The position numbers and the translations under genes were made by a program. Positions 1 through 6,053 of a DNA stretch of 6,563 nucleotides are shown piece by piece. The number at the start of each line of letters is the position of its first letter. The stretch's first letter is position 1. The notes beneath the pieces are model-generated. The model was not told the DNA's origin, ran no database searches, and saw only the letters and a list, made by a program, of their open reading frames with translations. Source of the DNA: Fusobacteriota bacterium (GTDB taxonomy: Bacteria; Fusobacteriota; Fusobacteriia; Fusobacteriales; Fusobacteriaceae); the NCBI GenBank assembly GCA_003973585.1, contig QNYN01000092.1:1-6563 (forward strand), written 5' to 3'.

Positions 1-111
1 TTTCATGGTAGAATGGGATCTATGGAATCAAAAATTTATTTAGCATCACCGTATACAGCAGCAGCATCGGCACTTACAGGATTTATAACAGATCCAAGAA
101 AATTTTTATAA
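1..111 (+). CDS. leuC: 3-isopropylmalate dehydratase large subunit, C-terminal fragment (5' end outside window)
   Basis: This is the last 36 codons and TAA stop of an open frame that enters from the left edge. The peptide includes HGRMGS, then [15 protein letters not shown] and ITDPR, the conserved C-terminal signature of the LeuC/aconitase-family large subunit. In the family, LeuC carries a [4Fe-4S] cluster and with LeuD isomerises 2-isopropylmalate to 3-isopropylmalate in the cytoplasm. The cluster cysteines lie upstream and cannot be checked here. The ending suits the shorter LeuC type of about 420 residues that pairs with a short LeuD, which agrees with the short leuD 17 bases downstream. 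That assignment of subtype is inference from context. The gene is cut by the window edge and shows no sign of being broken. Confidence 0.93.
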   Translation, partial: FHGRMGSMESKIYLASPYTAAASALTGFITDPRKFL

Positions 112-117
112 GATATT

Positions 118-123
118 AGGAGG
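118..123 (+). promoter_or_regulatory. Ribosome binding site of leuD
   Basis: A perfect AGGAGG ends five bases before the ATG at 129, in the short gap after the leuC stop. It supports that start, which also places the GDNIDTDQ motif at the expected distance from the N-terminus. Confidence 0.85.
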
Positions 124-128
124 TTCAA

Positions 129-668
129 ATGAGTAAAATTACAGGAAAAGTTTATGTTTTAGGAGATAATATAGATACAGATCAAATAATTCCAGCAATG
201 CATTTAATTTATAAAGTAAATGATGAGGAAGAATCAAAAGAATATGGTAGATTTGCACTTTCAGGTTTACCAACTGAAATAAAAGAAAAACAACCATTTG
301 TAAAAGAAGGGAAATATGTTTCAGATTATAAAATTATAGTAGCAGGGAAAAACTTTGGATGTGGTTCTTCTAGAGAACACGCACCTTTAGCCTTAGAAAA
401 AGCAGGGATAGAAGCTATAATAGCAAAAGATTATGCTAGAATATTTTATAGAAATTCAGTTGATGGTGGATTTTTAATACCTTATGAGTCAGAGGTTTCT
501 TTAGTTGATGCTTTTTCAACAGGAGATGATGTAGAGGTAGAAGGAGATAAAATCAAAAACTTAACTACAGGAAAAGAATATGTATTAAAACCTTTAGGAG
601 ATGTAAAAGAAATAATAGATGCAGGTGGATTATTTAGTTTTGCAAGAAAAAAAGGATTAATTTCTTAA
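129..668 (+). CDS. leuD: 3-isopropylmalate dehydratase small subunit
   Basis: LeuD is the swivelling small subunit that completes the isopropylmalate isomerase active site with LeuC (leucine synthesis, cytoplasm). The 179-residue protein carries the family motifs in order: GDNIDTDQIIPA (12-23), GKNFGCGSSREHAP (73-86), AKDYARIFYRN (99-109) and DAGGLF (164-169). It is slightly longer than the usual 160-170 residues of the short archaeal/clostridial-type LeuD and shorter than the roughly 200-residue enterobacterial form. After IIPA the loop reads MHLIYK. By my recollection of the family this resembles the YLVY-type loop of isopropylmalate enzymes more than the YLRT-type loop of homoaconitate enzymes, and the adjacent leuB supports the leucine role. 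It sits 17 bases after leuC and 26 before leuB, surely co-transcribed. Product is secure; subtype is inferred. Confidence 0.96.
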   Translation: MSKITGKVYVLGDNIDTDQIIPAMHLIYKVNDEEESKEYGRFALSGLPTEIKEKQPFVKEGKYVSDYKIIVAGKNFGCGSSREHAPLALEKAGIEAIIAKDYARIFYRNSVDGGFLIPYESEVSLVDAFSTGDDVEVEGDKIKNLTTGKEYVLKPLGDVKEIIDAGGLFSFARKKGLIS

Positions 669-681
669 GAATATAAAAATT

Positions 682-690
682 AGGAGTGAG
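682..690 (+). promoter_or_regulatory. Ribosome binding site of leuB
   Basis: AGGAGTGAG lies four bases before the ATG at 695, inside the 26-base gap after leuD. The start it selects puts the DGIGREI motif at residues 11-17, normal for this enzyme. Confidence 0.8.
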
Positions 691-694
691 ATAA

Positions 695-1756
695 ATGGAT
701 TTTAAAATTGCAGTTTTACCAGGTGATGGTATAGGAAGAGAGATAATAGAGCAAGGATTAGAAGTATTACAAAAAATAGGAGAAAAATATTCACACAAAT
801 TTGAACTTGTAGAAGGGGATATTGGAGGAATTGCTATTGATAAATATGACAATCCTTTACCTCAAGAAACTATCGATATGTGTAAAAGTTCAGATGCAGT
901 TCTTTTAGGAGCTGTAGGAGGACCTAAGTGGGATAATGTTGCTGGAAATAAAAGACCTGAAGCTGGGTTATTAAAAATAAGAAAAGAATTAGAATTATAT
1001 ACTAATATAAGACCTGCTACAGTTTATAATACATTAAAGGATGCTTCTCCATTAAAGGAATCAATTATTGGTGATGGATTAGATATATGTGTTATTAGGG
1101 AATTAACAGGTGGAATTTATTTTGGAGAAAAAGAAAAAGGAGAAGACTATTCTAGTGATAAAATGATTTATCATGAAGATGAAGTTAGAAGAATAGCAAT
1201 ACAAGCCTTTGAAATAGCAAGACAAAGAAATAAAAAAGTAACAAATGTTGATAAAGCAAATGTTTTAGAAACTTCAAGACTTTGGAGAAAAGTTGTTTTA
1301 GAAGTAGCAAAAGATTATCCAGATGTACAATTAGAACATTTATATGTTGATAATGCTGCAATGCAATTAGTTATCAATCCTAGACAATTTGATGTAATTG
1401 TTACAGGAAATTTATTTGGTGATATATTATCAGATGAAGCTAGTATGATTACAGGTTCTATAGGAATGTTACCTTCTGCTAGTATAGGTGGAAAAATAGG
1501 ACTTTATGAGCCAATTCATGGTTCAGCTCCTGATATTGCTAATCAAGATAAAGCTAATCCTATTGCAACTATTTTATCTATAGCTATGATGCTTAAGTAT
1601 TCTTTTAAATTAAATGAAGAAGCAAATGATATTGAAAAAGCAGTAGAAAAGTTTTTAGAAGATGGATATAGAACTTTAGATATAGCAAGAGGATCTGGAA
1701 AAGTAGTAGGAACAAAAGAAGCAGGTAGAATTATTTGCGAAAACATAATTAAATAA
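695..1756 (+). CDS. leuB: 3-isopropylmalate dehydrogenase
   Basis: LeuB oxidises and decarboxylates 3-isopropylmalate to 2-ketoisocaproate with NAD+ and a divalent metal, as a cytoplasmic homodimer. The 353-residue length is typical. Substrate-binding residues line up with those known in the family: Arg96 and Arg106 ([12 protein letters not shown]), Arg135 and Tyr142 ([12 protein letters not shown]), Lys187 (NVDKANVLE), Asp219 (YVDNAAMQ), and metal ligands Asp243 and Asp247 (GDILSDEAS). [11 protein letters not shown] (272-282) is the dinucleotide loop, and Asp280 matches NAD+ rather than NADP+ preference. The N-terminus has [10 protein letters not shown], as expected for the beta-decarboxylating dehydrogenases. 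Isocitrate or tartrate dehydrogenase relatives are unlikely given leuC and leuD immediately upstream. It is the last gene of the leu operon, followed by a terminator. Confidence 0.97.
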   Translation: MDFKIAVLPGDGIGREIIEQGLEVLQKIGEKYSHKFELVEGDIGGIAIDKYDNPLPQETIDMCKSSDAVLLGAVGGPKWDNVAGNKRPEAGLLKIRKELELYTNIRPATVYNTLKDASPLKESIIGDGLDICVIRELTGGIYFGEKEKGEDYSSDKMIYHEDEVRRIAIQAFEIARQRNKKVTNVDKANVLETSRLWRKVVLEVAKDYPDVQLEHLYVDNAAMQLVINPRQFDVIVTGNLFGDILSDEASMITGSIGMLPSASIGGKIGLYEPIHGSAPDIANQDKANPIATILSIAMMLKYSFKLNEEANDIEKAVEKFLEDGYRTLDIARGSGKVVGTKEAGRIICENIIK

Positions 1757-1762
1757 AATAAT

Positions 1763-1801
1763 AAATCTAGTGCTACAGTATAAGTAGTGCTAGATTTTTT
1801 T
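1763..1801 (+). terminator. Intrinsic terminator of the leu operon
   Basis: Seven bases after the leuB stop, 1763-1776 pairs with 1784-1797 as a 14-base-pair stem (AAATCTAGTGCTAC against GTAGTGCTAGATTT). Two of the pairs are G-U wobbles in RNA. The loop is AGTATAA. The T run starts inside the right arm (1795-1801, seven T), followed by A and four more T. This is the standard rho-independent layout. The reverse orientation also offers an A/T-rich flank, but no gene converges on it. Confidence 0.88.
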
Positions 1802-1870
1802 ATTTTCTATTAGGAATGTTAAAGCTTATGTATTAAGAGTTTAGGAAGAATACTTAGAAATATAATAACT

Positions 1871-1899
1871 TTGCAAATTCTTATTTTTTATTATATAAT
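1871..1899 (+). promoter_or_regulatory. Sigma-70 type promoter for the peptidase-mreC-recO-nrdR operon
   Basis: TTGCAA (1871-1876) and a perfect TATAAT (1894-1899) are separated by 17 bases, the optimal spacing. Transcription would begin near 1905-1907 and give a leader of about 50 bases before the ATG at 1956. It lies between the upstream leu terminator and the next gene. AT-rich DNA produces chance matches, but the position and spacing make this one convincing. The region 1802-1870 shows no gene, repeat or riboswitch motif that I can recognise. Confidence 0.7.
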
Positions 1900-1936
1900 T
1901 TACTTATATTAAAAAAATTTATATACTAAATTTTTC

Positions 1937-1950
1937 AAGGGGGGATTAGG
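1937..1950 (+). promoter_or_regulatory. G-rich ribosome binding region of the M20 peptidase gene
   Basis: AAGGGGGG (1937-1944) is followed by ATTAGG (1945-1950), with the ATG at 1956. The hexa-G tract is 11 bases from the start, a little far, and TTAGG is 5 bases away. One or both could pair with the 16S tail. A run of six G is conspicuous in such AT-rich DNA. Confidence 0.6.
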
Positions 1951-1955
1951 TAAAT

Positions 1956-3068
1956 ATGATAAATGAACAAAGAATTATAAATAATTTTTTAGAGATGGTT
2001 AAGATACCGTCACCGTCATTAAAAGAAAGAAAGATGGCTGATTATGTAAAAGAGCAATTGGAAAAATTAGGATTAGAAGTTACTGAAGATAATGCTGGAG
2101 ATAGTTGTAATGGAAATGCCGGGAATATTATAGGAATTTTAAAAGCCAAAGGAAATAATACTAAAAAAGTTTTATTTAGTGCTCATATGGATACAGTTTT
2201 ACCGTGTGATAAAATTACTCCTATTATGGAAGATGGAATTATTAAGTCAGATGGAACTTCTGTTTTAGGTGGAGATGATAAAGCTGGAATAGCAGCAATT
2301 ATTGAAATGATTACTTTATTAATTGAAAATAATTTAGAACATCCAGAAATTATAGTTGTGTTTTCAATAGCAGAAGAAATTGGGCTTTTTGGAGCTCGTG
2401 CTATAGATATAAAAAAATATAATCCTGATTTTGGAATTATTATAGATTCAGGAGGGAAACCAGGAGTTATTACTGTTCAAGCTCCTTATGCAGCCAAAGG
2501 AAAAATTGAAATTATTGGAAAACCTGCCCATGCAGGATTAGAGCCAGAAAATGGTATTAATGCATTAGTAGTAGCGTCTCATGCTATCACTAAATTAAGA
2601 TTAGGAAGAGTAGATGAGAATACAACTTCTAATATTGGAGTAGTAACTGGTGGATCAGCTGTAAATATTGTTATGCCTAGTGTTACAATGATGTATGAAG
2701 CTAGAAGTTTTGATGGTAAAGTATTAGATGAATTATTAGCAGAAACTAAAGAAATATTTAATGAAGTTGCTAATAAATTTGGAGCTGAATTTAAAGAATC
2801 TATAGAAAAAGGATATGATGGATTTAAGATAGAAAATGGAAGTGAAATTTTAGAGATATTAGAAAAAGCATGTAATGAAATTGGTATTGAGTATAAACCT
2901 ATGAAATCAGGTGGTGGAAGTGACACTAATATTTATAATACAAAAGGTATTCCATCTGTGAATTTAGGAATTGGTATGAGTAAGGTTCATACTAAAGAAG
3001 AATTTATAAAAATTGAAGATTTAATAGGATGTACTAAATTATTACTTTCTATTATAAAAAGTGTATAA
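1956..3068 (+). CDS. M20 family metallopeptidase, peptidase T-like
   Basis: A predicted cytoplasmic di-zinc aminopeptidase or amidohydrolase of the M20 family, PepT-like branch. Visible active-site residues are His77 and Asp79 in SAHMDT, bridging Asp107 in GGDDKAG, general base Glu140 with ligand Glu141 in AEEIGLFG, Asp164 in IIDSGG, and His345 in KVHTKEEF. His192 in KPAHAGLEPENG lies in the inserted dimerisation domain (about 175-285). At 370 residues it is shorter than true tripeptidase PepT (about 410) and fits the PepT-like group typified by Bacillus YqjE, so I give no symbol. Substrate is unknown; a small peptide is a reasonable guess. It is the first gene after the promoter at 1871, and its stop directly abuts the mreC start. 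All catalytic positions are intact. Confidence 0.9.
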   Translation: MINEQRIINNFLEMVKIPSPSLKERKMADYVKEQLEKLGLEVTEDNAGDSCNGNAGNIIGILKAKGNNTKKVLFSAHMDTVLPCDKITPIMEDGIIKSDGTSVLGGDDKAGIAAIIEMITLLIENNLEHPEIIVVFSIAEEIGLFGARAIDIKKYNPDFGIIIDSGGKPGVITVQAPYAAKGKIEIIGKPAHAGLEPENGINALVVASHAITKLRLGRVDENTTSNIGVVTGGSAVNIVMPSVTMMYEARSFDGKVLDELLAETKEIFNEVANKFGAEFKESIEKGYDGFKIENGSEILEILEKACNEIGIEYKPMKSGGGSDTNIYNTKGIPSVNLGIGMSKVHTKEEFIKIEDLIGCTKLLLSIIKSV

Positions 3069-3866
3069 ATGATTTCAAGAAAAAAAAAGACTAAAAAAAA
3101 GTTACACTTAATTATTTTAATAGGTGTCATGATAATTTTAACTTTTGCATGGTCAGATTTTATAATATCTAAAACAAATGGATTTTTACTTCCAATAAAA
3201 TTAAAAATCTATCAAACAAATAATCACATCCATGAATTTTTTAATACTTTTTCTAAAATAGATGAGATTAAAGAAGAAAACAAGCAATTAGAGTTTTCTA
3301 TAGAAGAACAGAAGTTTATAACTATAGAAAATCAAGAATTATTAAAAGAAAATCAAGAATTAAGAGAACTCCTACAAATGAAAGAAAGAGTCCAATATGA
3401 GATGATTGCAGCTGATATTATATTTATAGATTCCTTAAATCCCTATGAAGAAATTAGTATAAATAAAGGAAAAGATGATGGAATAGAGTATAATATGGCG
3501 GTAGTTTCTCCAAAAGGTTTAGTAGGTCGAGTAAAAAAAGTTTTTGATAATTACTCACAAGTAGAGTTAATAACATCTGCTAAAAGCTACACTAGTGCCA
3601 TAGATCGAGATGAAAACTCCCTTTCAATTTTAAATGGTCAAGGAAATGATCTTTTAAAACTAGAAAATGTAGTAGTAAATTCAGATATAGAAATTGGAGA
3701 TAAAATTTATACTTCTGGAATAAGTGAGATTTATCCTAAAGATCTTTTACTTGGGATAGTTCAATCAATTGATAAATCAGATGAGATATTTAAAGAGATA
3801 ACAGTAAAAGTCCCTTATAAAATATTTAATCTTAAACATGTTATAATTATGAAAAAAAATAATTAG
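3069..3866 (+). CDS. mreC: Rod shape-determining protein MreC
   Basis: MreC is a bitopic inner-membrane scaffold that links the elongation machinery (PBP2/RodA, MreB, MreD) to peptidoglycan synthesis. The 265-residue protein has a basic cytoplasmic start (RKKKTKKK, residues 4-11), one membrane helix (about 13-29), a Glu/Lys-rich coiled coil (about 63-106), and the periplasmic beta domain (about 110-262). The beta domain includes INKGKDDGIEYNMAVVSPKG (131-150), GLVGRV (150-155) and GDKIYTSGISEIYPKDLLLG (210-229), typical MreC signatures. The ATG follows the peptidase stop with no gap and no evident Shine-Dalgarno, so it probably depends on translational coupling. The first codons hold A9 (3080-3088) and A8 (3093-3100) runs, possible slippage sites. 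No mreB or mreD is in the window, although in many bacteria they adjoin mreC. The identification is firm. Confidence 0.93.
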   Translation: MISRKKKTKKKLHLIILIGVMIILTFAWSDFIISKTNGFLLPIKLKIYQTNNHIHEFFNTFSKIDEIKEENKQLEFSIEEQKFITIENQELLKENQELRELLQMKERVQYEMIAADIIFIDSLNPYEEISINKGKDDGIEYNMAVVSPKGLVGRVKKVFDNYSQVELITSAKSYTSAIDRDENSLSILNGQGNDLLKLENVVVNSDIEIGDKIYTSGISEIYPKDLLLGIVQSIDKSDEIFKEITVKVPYKIFNLKHVIIMKKNN

Positions 3867-3870
3867 GAGG
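3864..3870 (+). promoter_or_regulatory. mreC stop codon embedded in the downstream ribosome binding site
   Basis: The sequence TAGGAGG supplies both the mreC TAG stop (3864-3866) and the AGGAGG site (3865-3870) of the next gene, whose ATG at 3877 follows six bases later. A ribosome terminating on mreC is thus placed over the next initiation site. The same arrangement recurs at 5120-5126. Confidence 0.85.
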
Positions 3871-3876
3871 AAGTTT

Positions 3877-4452
3877 ATGAAAAAAGTAATACTTCTTATT
3901 TTTATAATGAGTATTAGTTTGTTTGGGAAAGAATCAAATGAATTTAAAAAAATAGATACTTTTAAAGCTGTAATTACTGAAACTAGTAATTTAAATAATA
4001 AAAAAAGAATTAAAGAGTATGAAGTCTTAGCGCTTTTACCAGATCAACTTATGAAAAAGATGATTTCACCATCTATTAATAAAGGTGAAATATATCTATA
4101 TAATGGAGAAGATAAAACTATCTATTATCCTATCTTAGATCAAAAGATAACTCAAAAAGTTGATAAAGATGAGAACTATACATTAAAATTTATACGAGAT
4201 CTTAAATCACAAACTAATGATGGAGATTATAAAATAATAAAATCAAATAACCAAATCAAAGAGATTATCTATAATGATGGAGTAACTATTAAATTTGAAT
4301 CATTTTCTCAAATTAAAGATATAAACTTTCCTTCTCATGTAAAAATATTTGATGGAAAAATAGAAGTATCAGATTTAGTTATTAAAAATATTGAGATAAA
4401 TACTCCTATATCAAAAAAGGATTTTTCTATAGATGAAATTATTAAAAACTGA
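3877..4452 (+). CDS. LolA-like exported protein (outer-membrane lipoprotein carrier fold)
   Basis: A probable periplasmic protein of the LolA/LppX-like lipoprotein-carrier superfamily. Residues 1-17 form a short signal peptide (Lys-Lys, hydrophobic core LLIFIMSISLF, likely cut near Gly17/Lys18). No lipobox cysteine is present; the protein has no cysteine at all. The mature part has LolA-like features: a first strand FKAVITETS (29-37), the middle SPSINKGEIYLYNGEDKTIY (64-83), a conserved-type YYP turn at 83-85, and a final strand pattern with INTPISKKDFSI (174-185). The 191-residue length fits the family. LolA ferries lipoproteins from inner to outer membrane, but remote members bind other lipids, so the cargo is not assigned. 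It sits between mreC and recO, overlaps recO by 20 bases, and is presumably co-expressed. Fold assignment is by motif memory; moderate confidence. Confidence 0.68.
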   Translation: MKKVILLIFIMSISLFGKESNEFKKIDTFKAVITETSNLNNKKRIKEYEVLALLPDQLMKKMISPSINKGEIYLYNGEDKTIYYPILDQKITQKVDKDENYTLKFIRDLKSQTNDGDYKIIKSNNQIKEIIYNDGVTIKFESFSQIKDINFPSHVKIFDGKIEVSDLVIKNIEINTPISKKDFSIDEIIKN

Positions 4453-5122
4453 TGGTGTAGTTATAAAAAAAGTAGATCATTCTGAAGCAGATAGATCCCT
4501 TACTATTTTTACTAAATATTATGGAATGATTAATATCAATATTAAAGGAATTAGAAAATCTAAGAAAAGACATTTAAATGGAGCTGATTTTTTTAGTGTT
4601 TCTAACTTTATTTTTTATAAAAAAGAGGAATACTATATTTTAAGTTCTTTTGAGCTTACAGAGACTTTTATGGATATTAGACAGGATTTAGATAAGATAA
4701 ATATATCTTTTTATATTTTAGAAGTAATAAATTCAATTTTAGTAGAAAATGAAACAAGGGTAAATTTATTTAAGTTACTTGTAAATTCTTTTAATTTTTT
4801 AGATAAAAATAAATTACCAATAAAAGATTATCTCCTTATTTGTTATTTTTTAATAACATTAATTAATGAAGAAGGGATTTCATTTCAAATAAAAGAAGGG
4901 AACTATTTTGATATAGAAAATTCTATTATTTCTACTACAGTAGCTCCTTACAAATTAACCAAACTTGAAAAAAAAATAATAATTCATTTATTAAATAAAG
5001 AAATATCAATAATACAGAGTTTTAAACCCTCTACAACAGAAATAAAAAAACTTATTTCGGTTTTAGAAATATATATTAATTACCATTTAAACACAAAAAT
5101 AAATTTTAAAAAGTTTTTCTAG
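4433..5122 (+). CDS. recO: DNA repair protein RecO
   Basis: RecO binds single-stranded DNA and SSB and, with RecR (and RecF), loads RecA at gaps. The 229-residue length is typical. The N-terminal OB-fold (about 1-80) is recognised by DGVVIKKVDHSEADRSLTIF (7-26), then YYGMININIKGIRKSKKRH (29-47), where RecO usually reads like 'G.i...KGarKsks'. The rest is a helical region (about 85-229). The usual four-cysteine zinc motif of many RecO proteins is absent; the only cysteine is Cys137. The ATG at 4433 overlaps the previous gene by 20 bases, with AAAGGA at 4416-4421 as a plausible ribosome site. A later start would remove the conserved N-terminus. The sequence is diverged and rich in Ile, Asn and Lys, matching local base composition. 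Confidence 0.85.
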   Translation: MKLLKTDGVVIKKVDHSEADRSLTIFTKYYGMININIKGIRKSKKRHLNGADFFSVSNFIFYKKEEYYILSSFELTETFMDIRQDLDKINISFYILEVINSILVENETRVNLFKLLVNSFNFLDKNKLPIKDYLLICYFLITLINEEGISFQIKEGNYFDIENSIISTTVAPYKLTKLEKKIIIHLLNKEISIIQSFKPSTTEIKKLISVLEIYINYHLNTKINFKKFF

Positions 5123-5126
5123 GAGG
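5120..5126 (+). promoter_or_regulatory. recO stop codon embedded in the ribosome binding site of the EIIA gene
   Basis: TAGGAGG gives the recO TAG (5120-5122) and AGGAGG (5121-5126), four bases before the ATG at 5131. It is the second such overlap in this operon and implies coupled translation. Confidence 0.85.
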
Positions 5127-5130
5127 ACAT

Positions 5131-5595
5131 ATGAATATTGCAAAAATAACAGATTATATTACAGAAGACAGGATTTTACTTGATTTAAAAGCTAAAAATA
5201 AAAAAGAGGTTCTTTTAGAGTTGTCACAATTATTAGGAACTTCTGATTCTATTGATGATTATGTAGTAATAGAAAAAGCTCTTATTGAAAGGGAAAAATT
5301 AGGAAGTACTGGAATTGGAAAAGGAGTAGCTATTCCCCATGCAAAAACTGATTTTGCAAAAAAATTAACTATTGCCTTTGGAAGATCTAATAATGGTGTT
5401 AATTTTAATTCTTTAGATGGAGAAGATGTTAATTTATTTTTTGTCTTTGCATCGCCACTTAGTGATAGTAGAGTATATCTTAGAATATTAGCTAGAATTT
5501 CTAGGTTAATTAGAGAAGATAAATTTAGAACAAAATTAATAAATGCAACAAGTCCACAAGAAATTCTAGATATTATAGCTTCAGAAGAGGCATAA
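5131..5595 (+). CDS. Stand-alone PTS EIIA domain protein, fructose/mannitol (PtsN-like) type
   Basis: A single cytoplasmic EIIA domain (PTS_EIIA type 2) of 154 residues that accepts phosphate on histidine from HPr-type carriers. The active-site His70 lies in GIGKGVAIPHAKTD (61-74), preceded by LIEREKLGSTG (51-61), a classic signature. FFVFASPLSDSRVYLRILAR (103-122) and SRLIRED (124-130) are also family-typical. No EIIB or EIIC domain is attached or adjacent, so it is either a regulatory EIIA like PtsN (EIIA-Ntr) or serves a permease encoded elsewhere. The neighbours recO and nrdR are not sugar genes, which favours a regulatory role; that is inference. I withhold the ptsN symbol because sequence alone does not separate the two. 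Three bases separate it from nrdR. Confidence 0.9.
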   Translation: MNIAKITDYITEDRILLDLKAKNKKEVLLELSQLLGTSDSIDDYVVIEKALIEREKLGSTGIGKGVAIPHAKTDFAKKLTIAFGRSNNGVNFNSLDGEDVNLFFVFASPLSDSRVYLRILARISRLIREDKFRTKLINATSPQEILDIIASEEA

Positions 5596-5597
5596 AA

Positions 5598-6053
5598 ATG
5601 TGGTGTCCATATTGTGGTGCTGTTGATACTAAAGTCATCGATAGTAGACCATGTATAACAGATAATTCTATAAAGAGAAGAAGAGAGTGTATAGTCTGTA
5701 AAAAAAGATTTACTACCTATGAAAAAATAGAAACTATACCAATTTTAGTTTTGAAAAAAAATAATGTAAAAGAAGAGTTTAATAAAGAAAAGCTTTTAAA
5801 AGGTTTGGAAAGAGCTGTAATTAAAAGAAATATTAATTTAGAAACATTAGAACGATTTGTTTCTGAAATAGAAGAAAACATTAGAGAAAGCAATAATCTT
5901 GAGATTGAGAGTACTGATCTAGGAGAACTTGTAATGGAAAAGTTAAAAGAATTGGATGAAATAGCATATATAAGATTTGCATCGGTATATAAAGATTTTT
6001 CTGATGTTAGGTCATTTATAAAAGAGATAGAAGGGATGAGCGATAATGATTAA
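5598..6053 (+). CDS. nrdR: Transcriptional repressor NrdR
   Basis: NrdR represses ribonucleotide reductase genes by binding paired NrdR boxes when its ATP-cone senses nucleotide state. The 151-residue protein has an N-terminal zinc ribbon with Cys3, Cys6 (CPYC), Cys31 and Cys34 (RECIVCKKRFTTYE), and DSRP at 15-18, all diagnostic. The ATP-cone covers about 46-136, with VLKKNNVKEEFNKEKLLKGL (51-70) and IRFASVYKDF (125-134). The ATG lies two bases after the EIIA stop, with AGAGG (5586-5590) inside the end of the EIIA gene as ribosome site. Its last 8 bases overlap the next start. No nrd gene lies in the window, so targets must be elsewhere. The length and every key residue are normal. Confidence 0.97.
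   Translation: MWCPYCGAVDTKVIDSRPCITDNSIKRRRECIVCKKRFTTYEKIETIPILVLKKNNVKEEFNKEKLLKGLERAVIKRNINLETLERFVSEIEENIRESNNLEIESTDLGELVMEKLKELDEIAYIRFASVYKDFSDVRSFIKEIEGMSDND

Noticed and set aside
634..852. Reverse-strand open frame of 72 codons
   Set aside because: It lies across the leuD/leuB junction and start of leuB, encodes a low-complexity Ser/Ile/Pro-rich peptide, and is a shadow of the well-supported leu genes.
1543..1746. Reverse-strand open frame of 67 codons inside leuB
   Set aside because: Fully antisense to conserved leuB coding sequence, with no ribosome site or family motif.
1802..1955. Possible T-box, leucine leader or riboswitch in the 199-base gap
   Set aside because: There is no T-box consensus, no Leu-codon-rich leader peptide, and only about 50 bases between the predicted transcription start and the next gene, too short for most riboswitches.
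2579..2926. Reverse-strand open frame of 115 codons inside the peptidase gene
   Set aside because: Antisense to the peptidase, with the Ser/Leu/Ile-rich composition expected of an antisense frame in AT-rich DNA; no supporting signal.
4452..4454. ATG at 4452 as an alternative recO start next to the preceding stop
   Set aside because: It is not in the recO frame, and starting later would remove the conserved N-terminal OB-fold residues.
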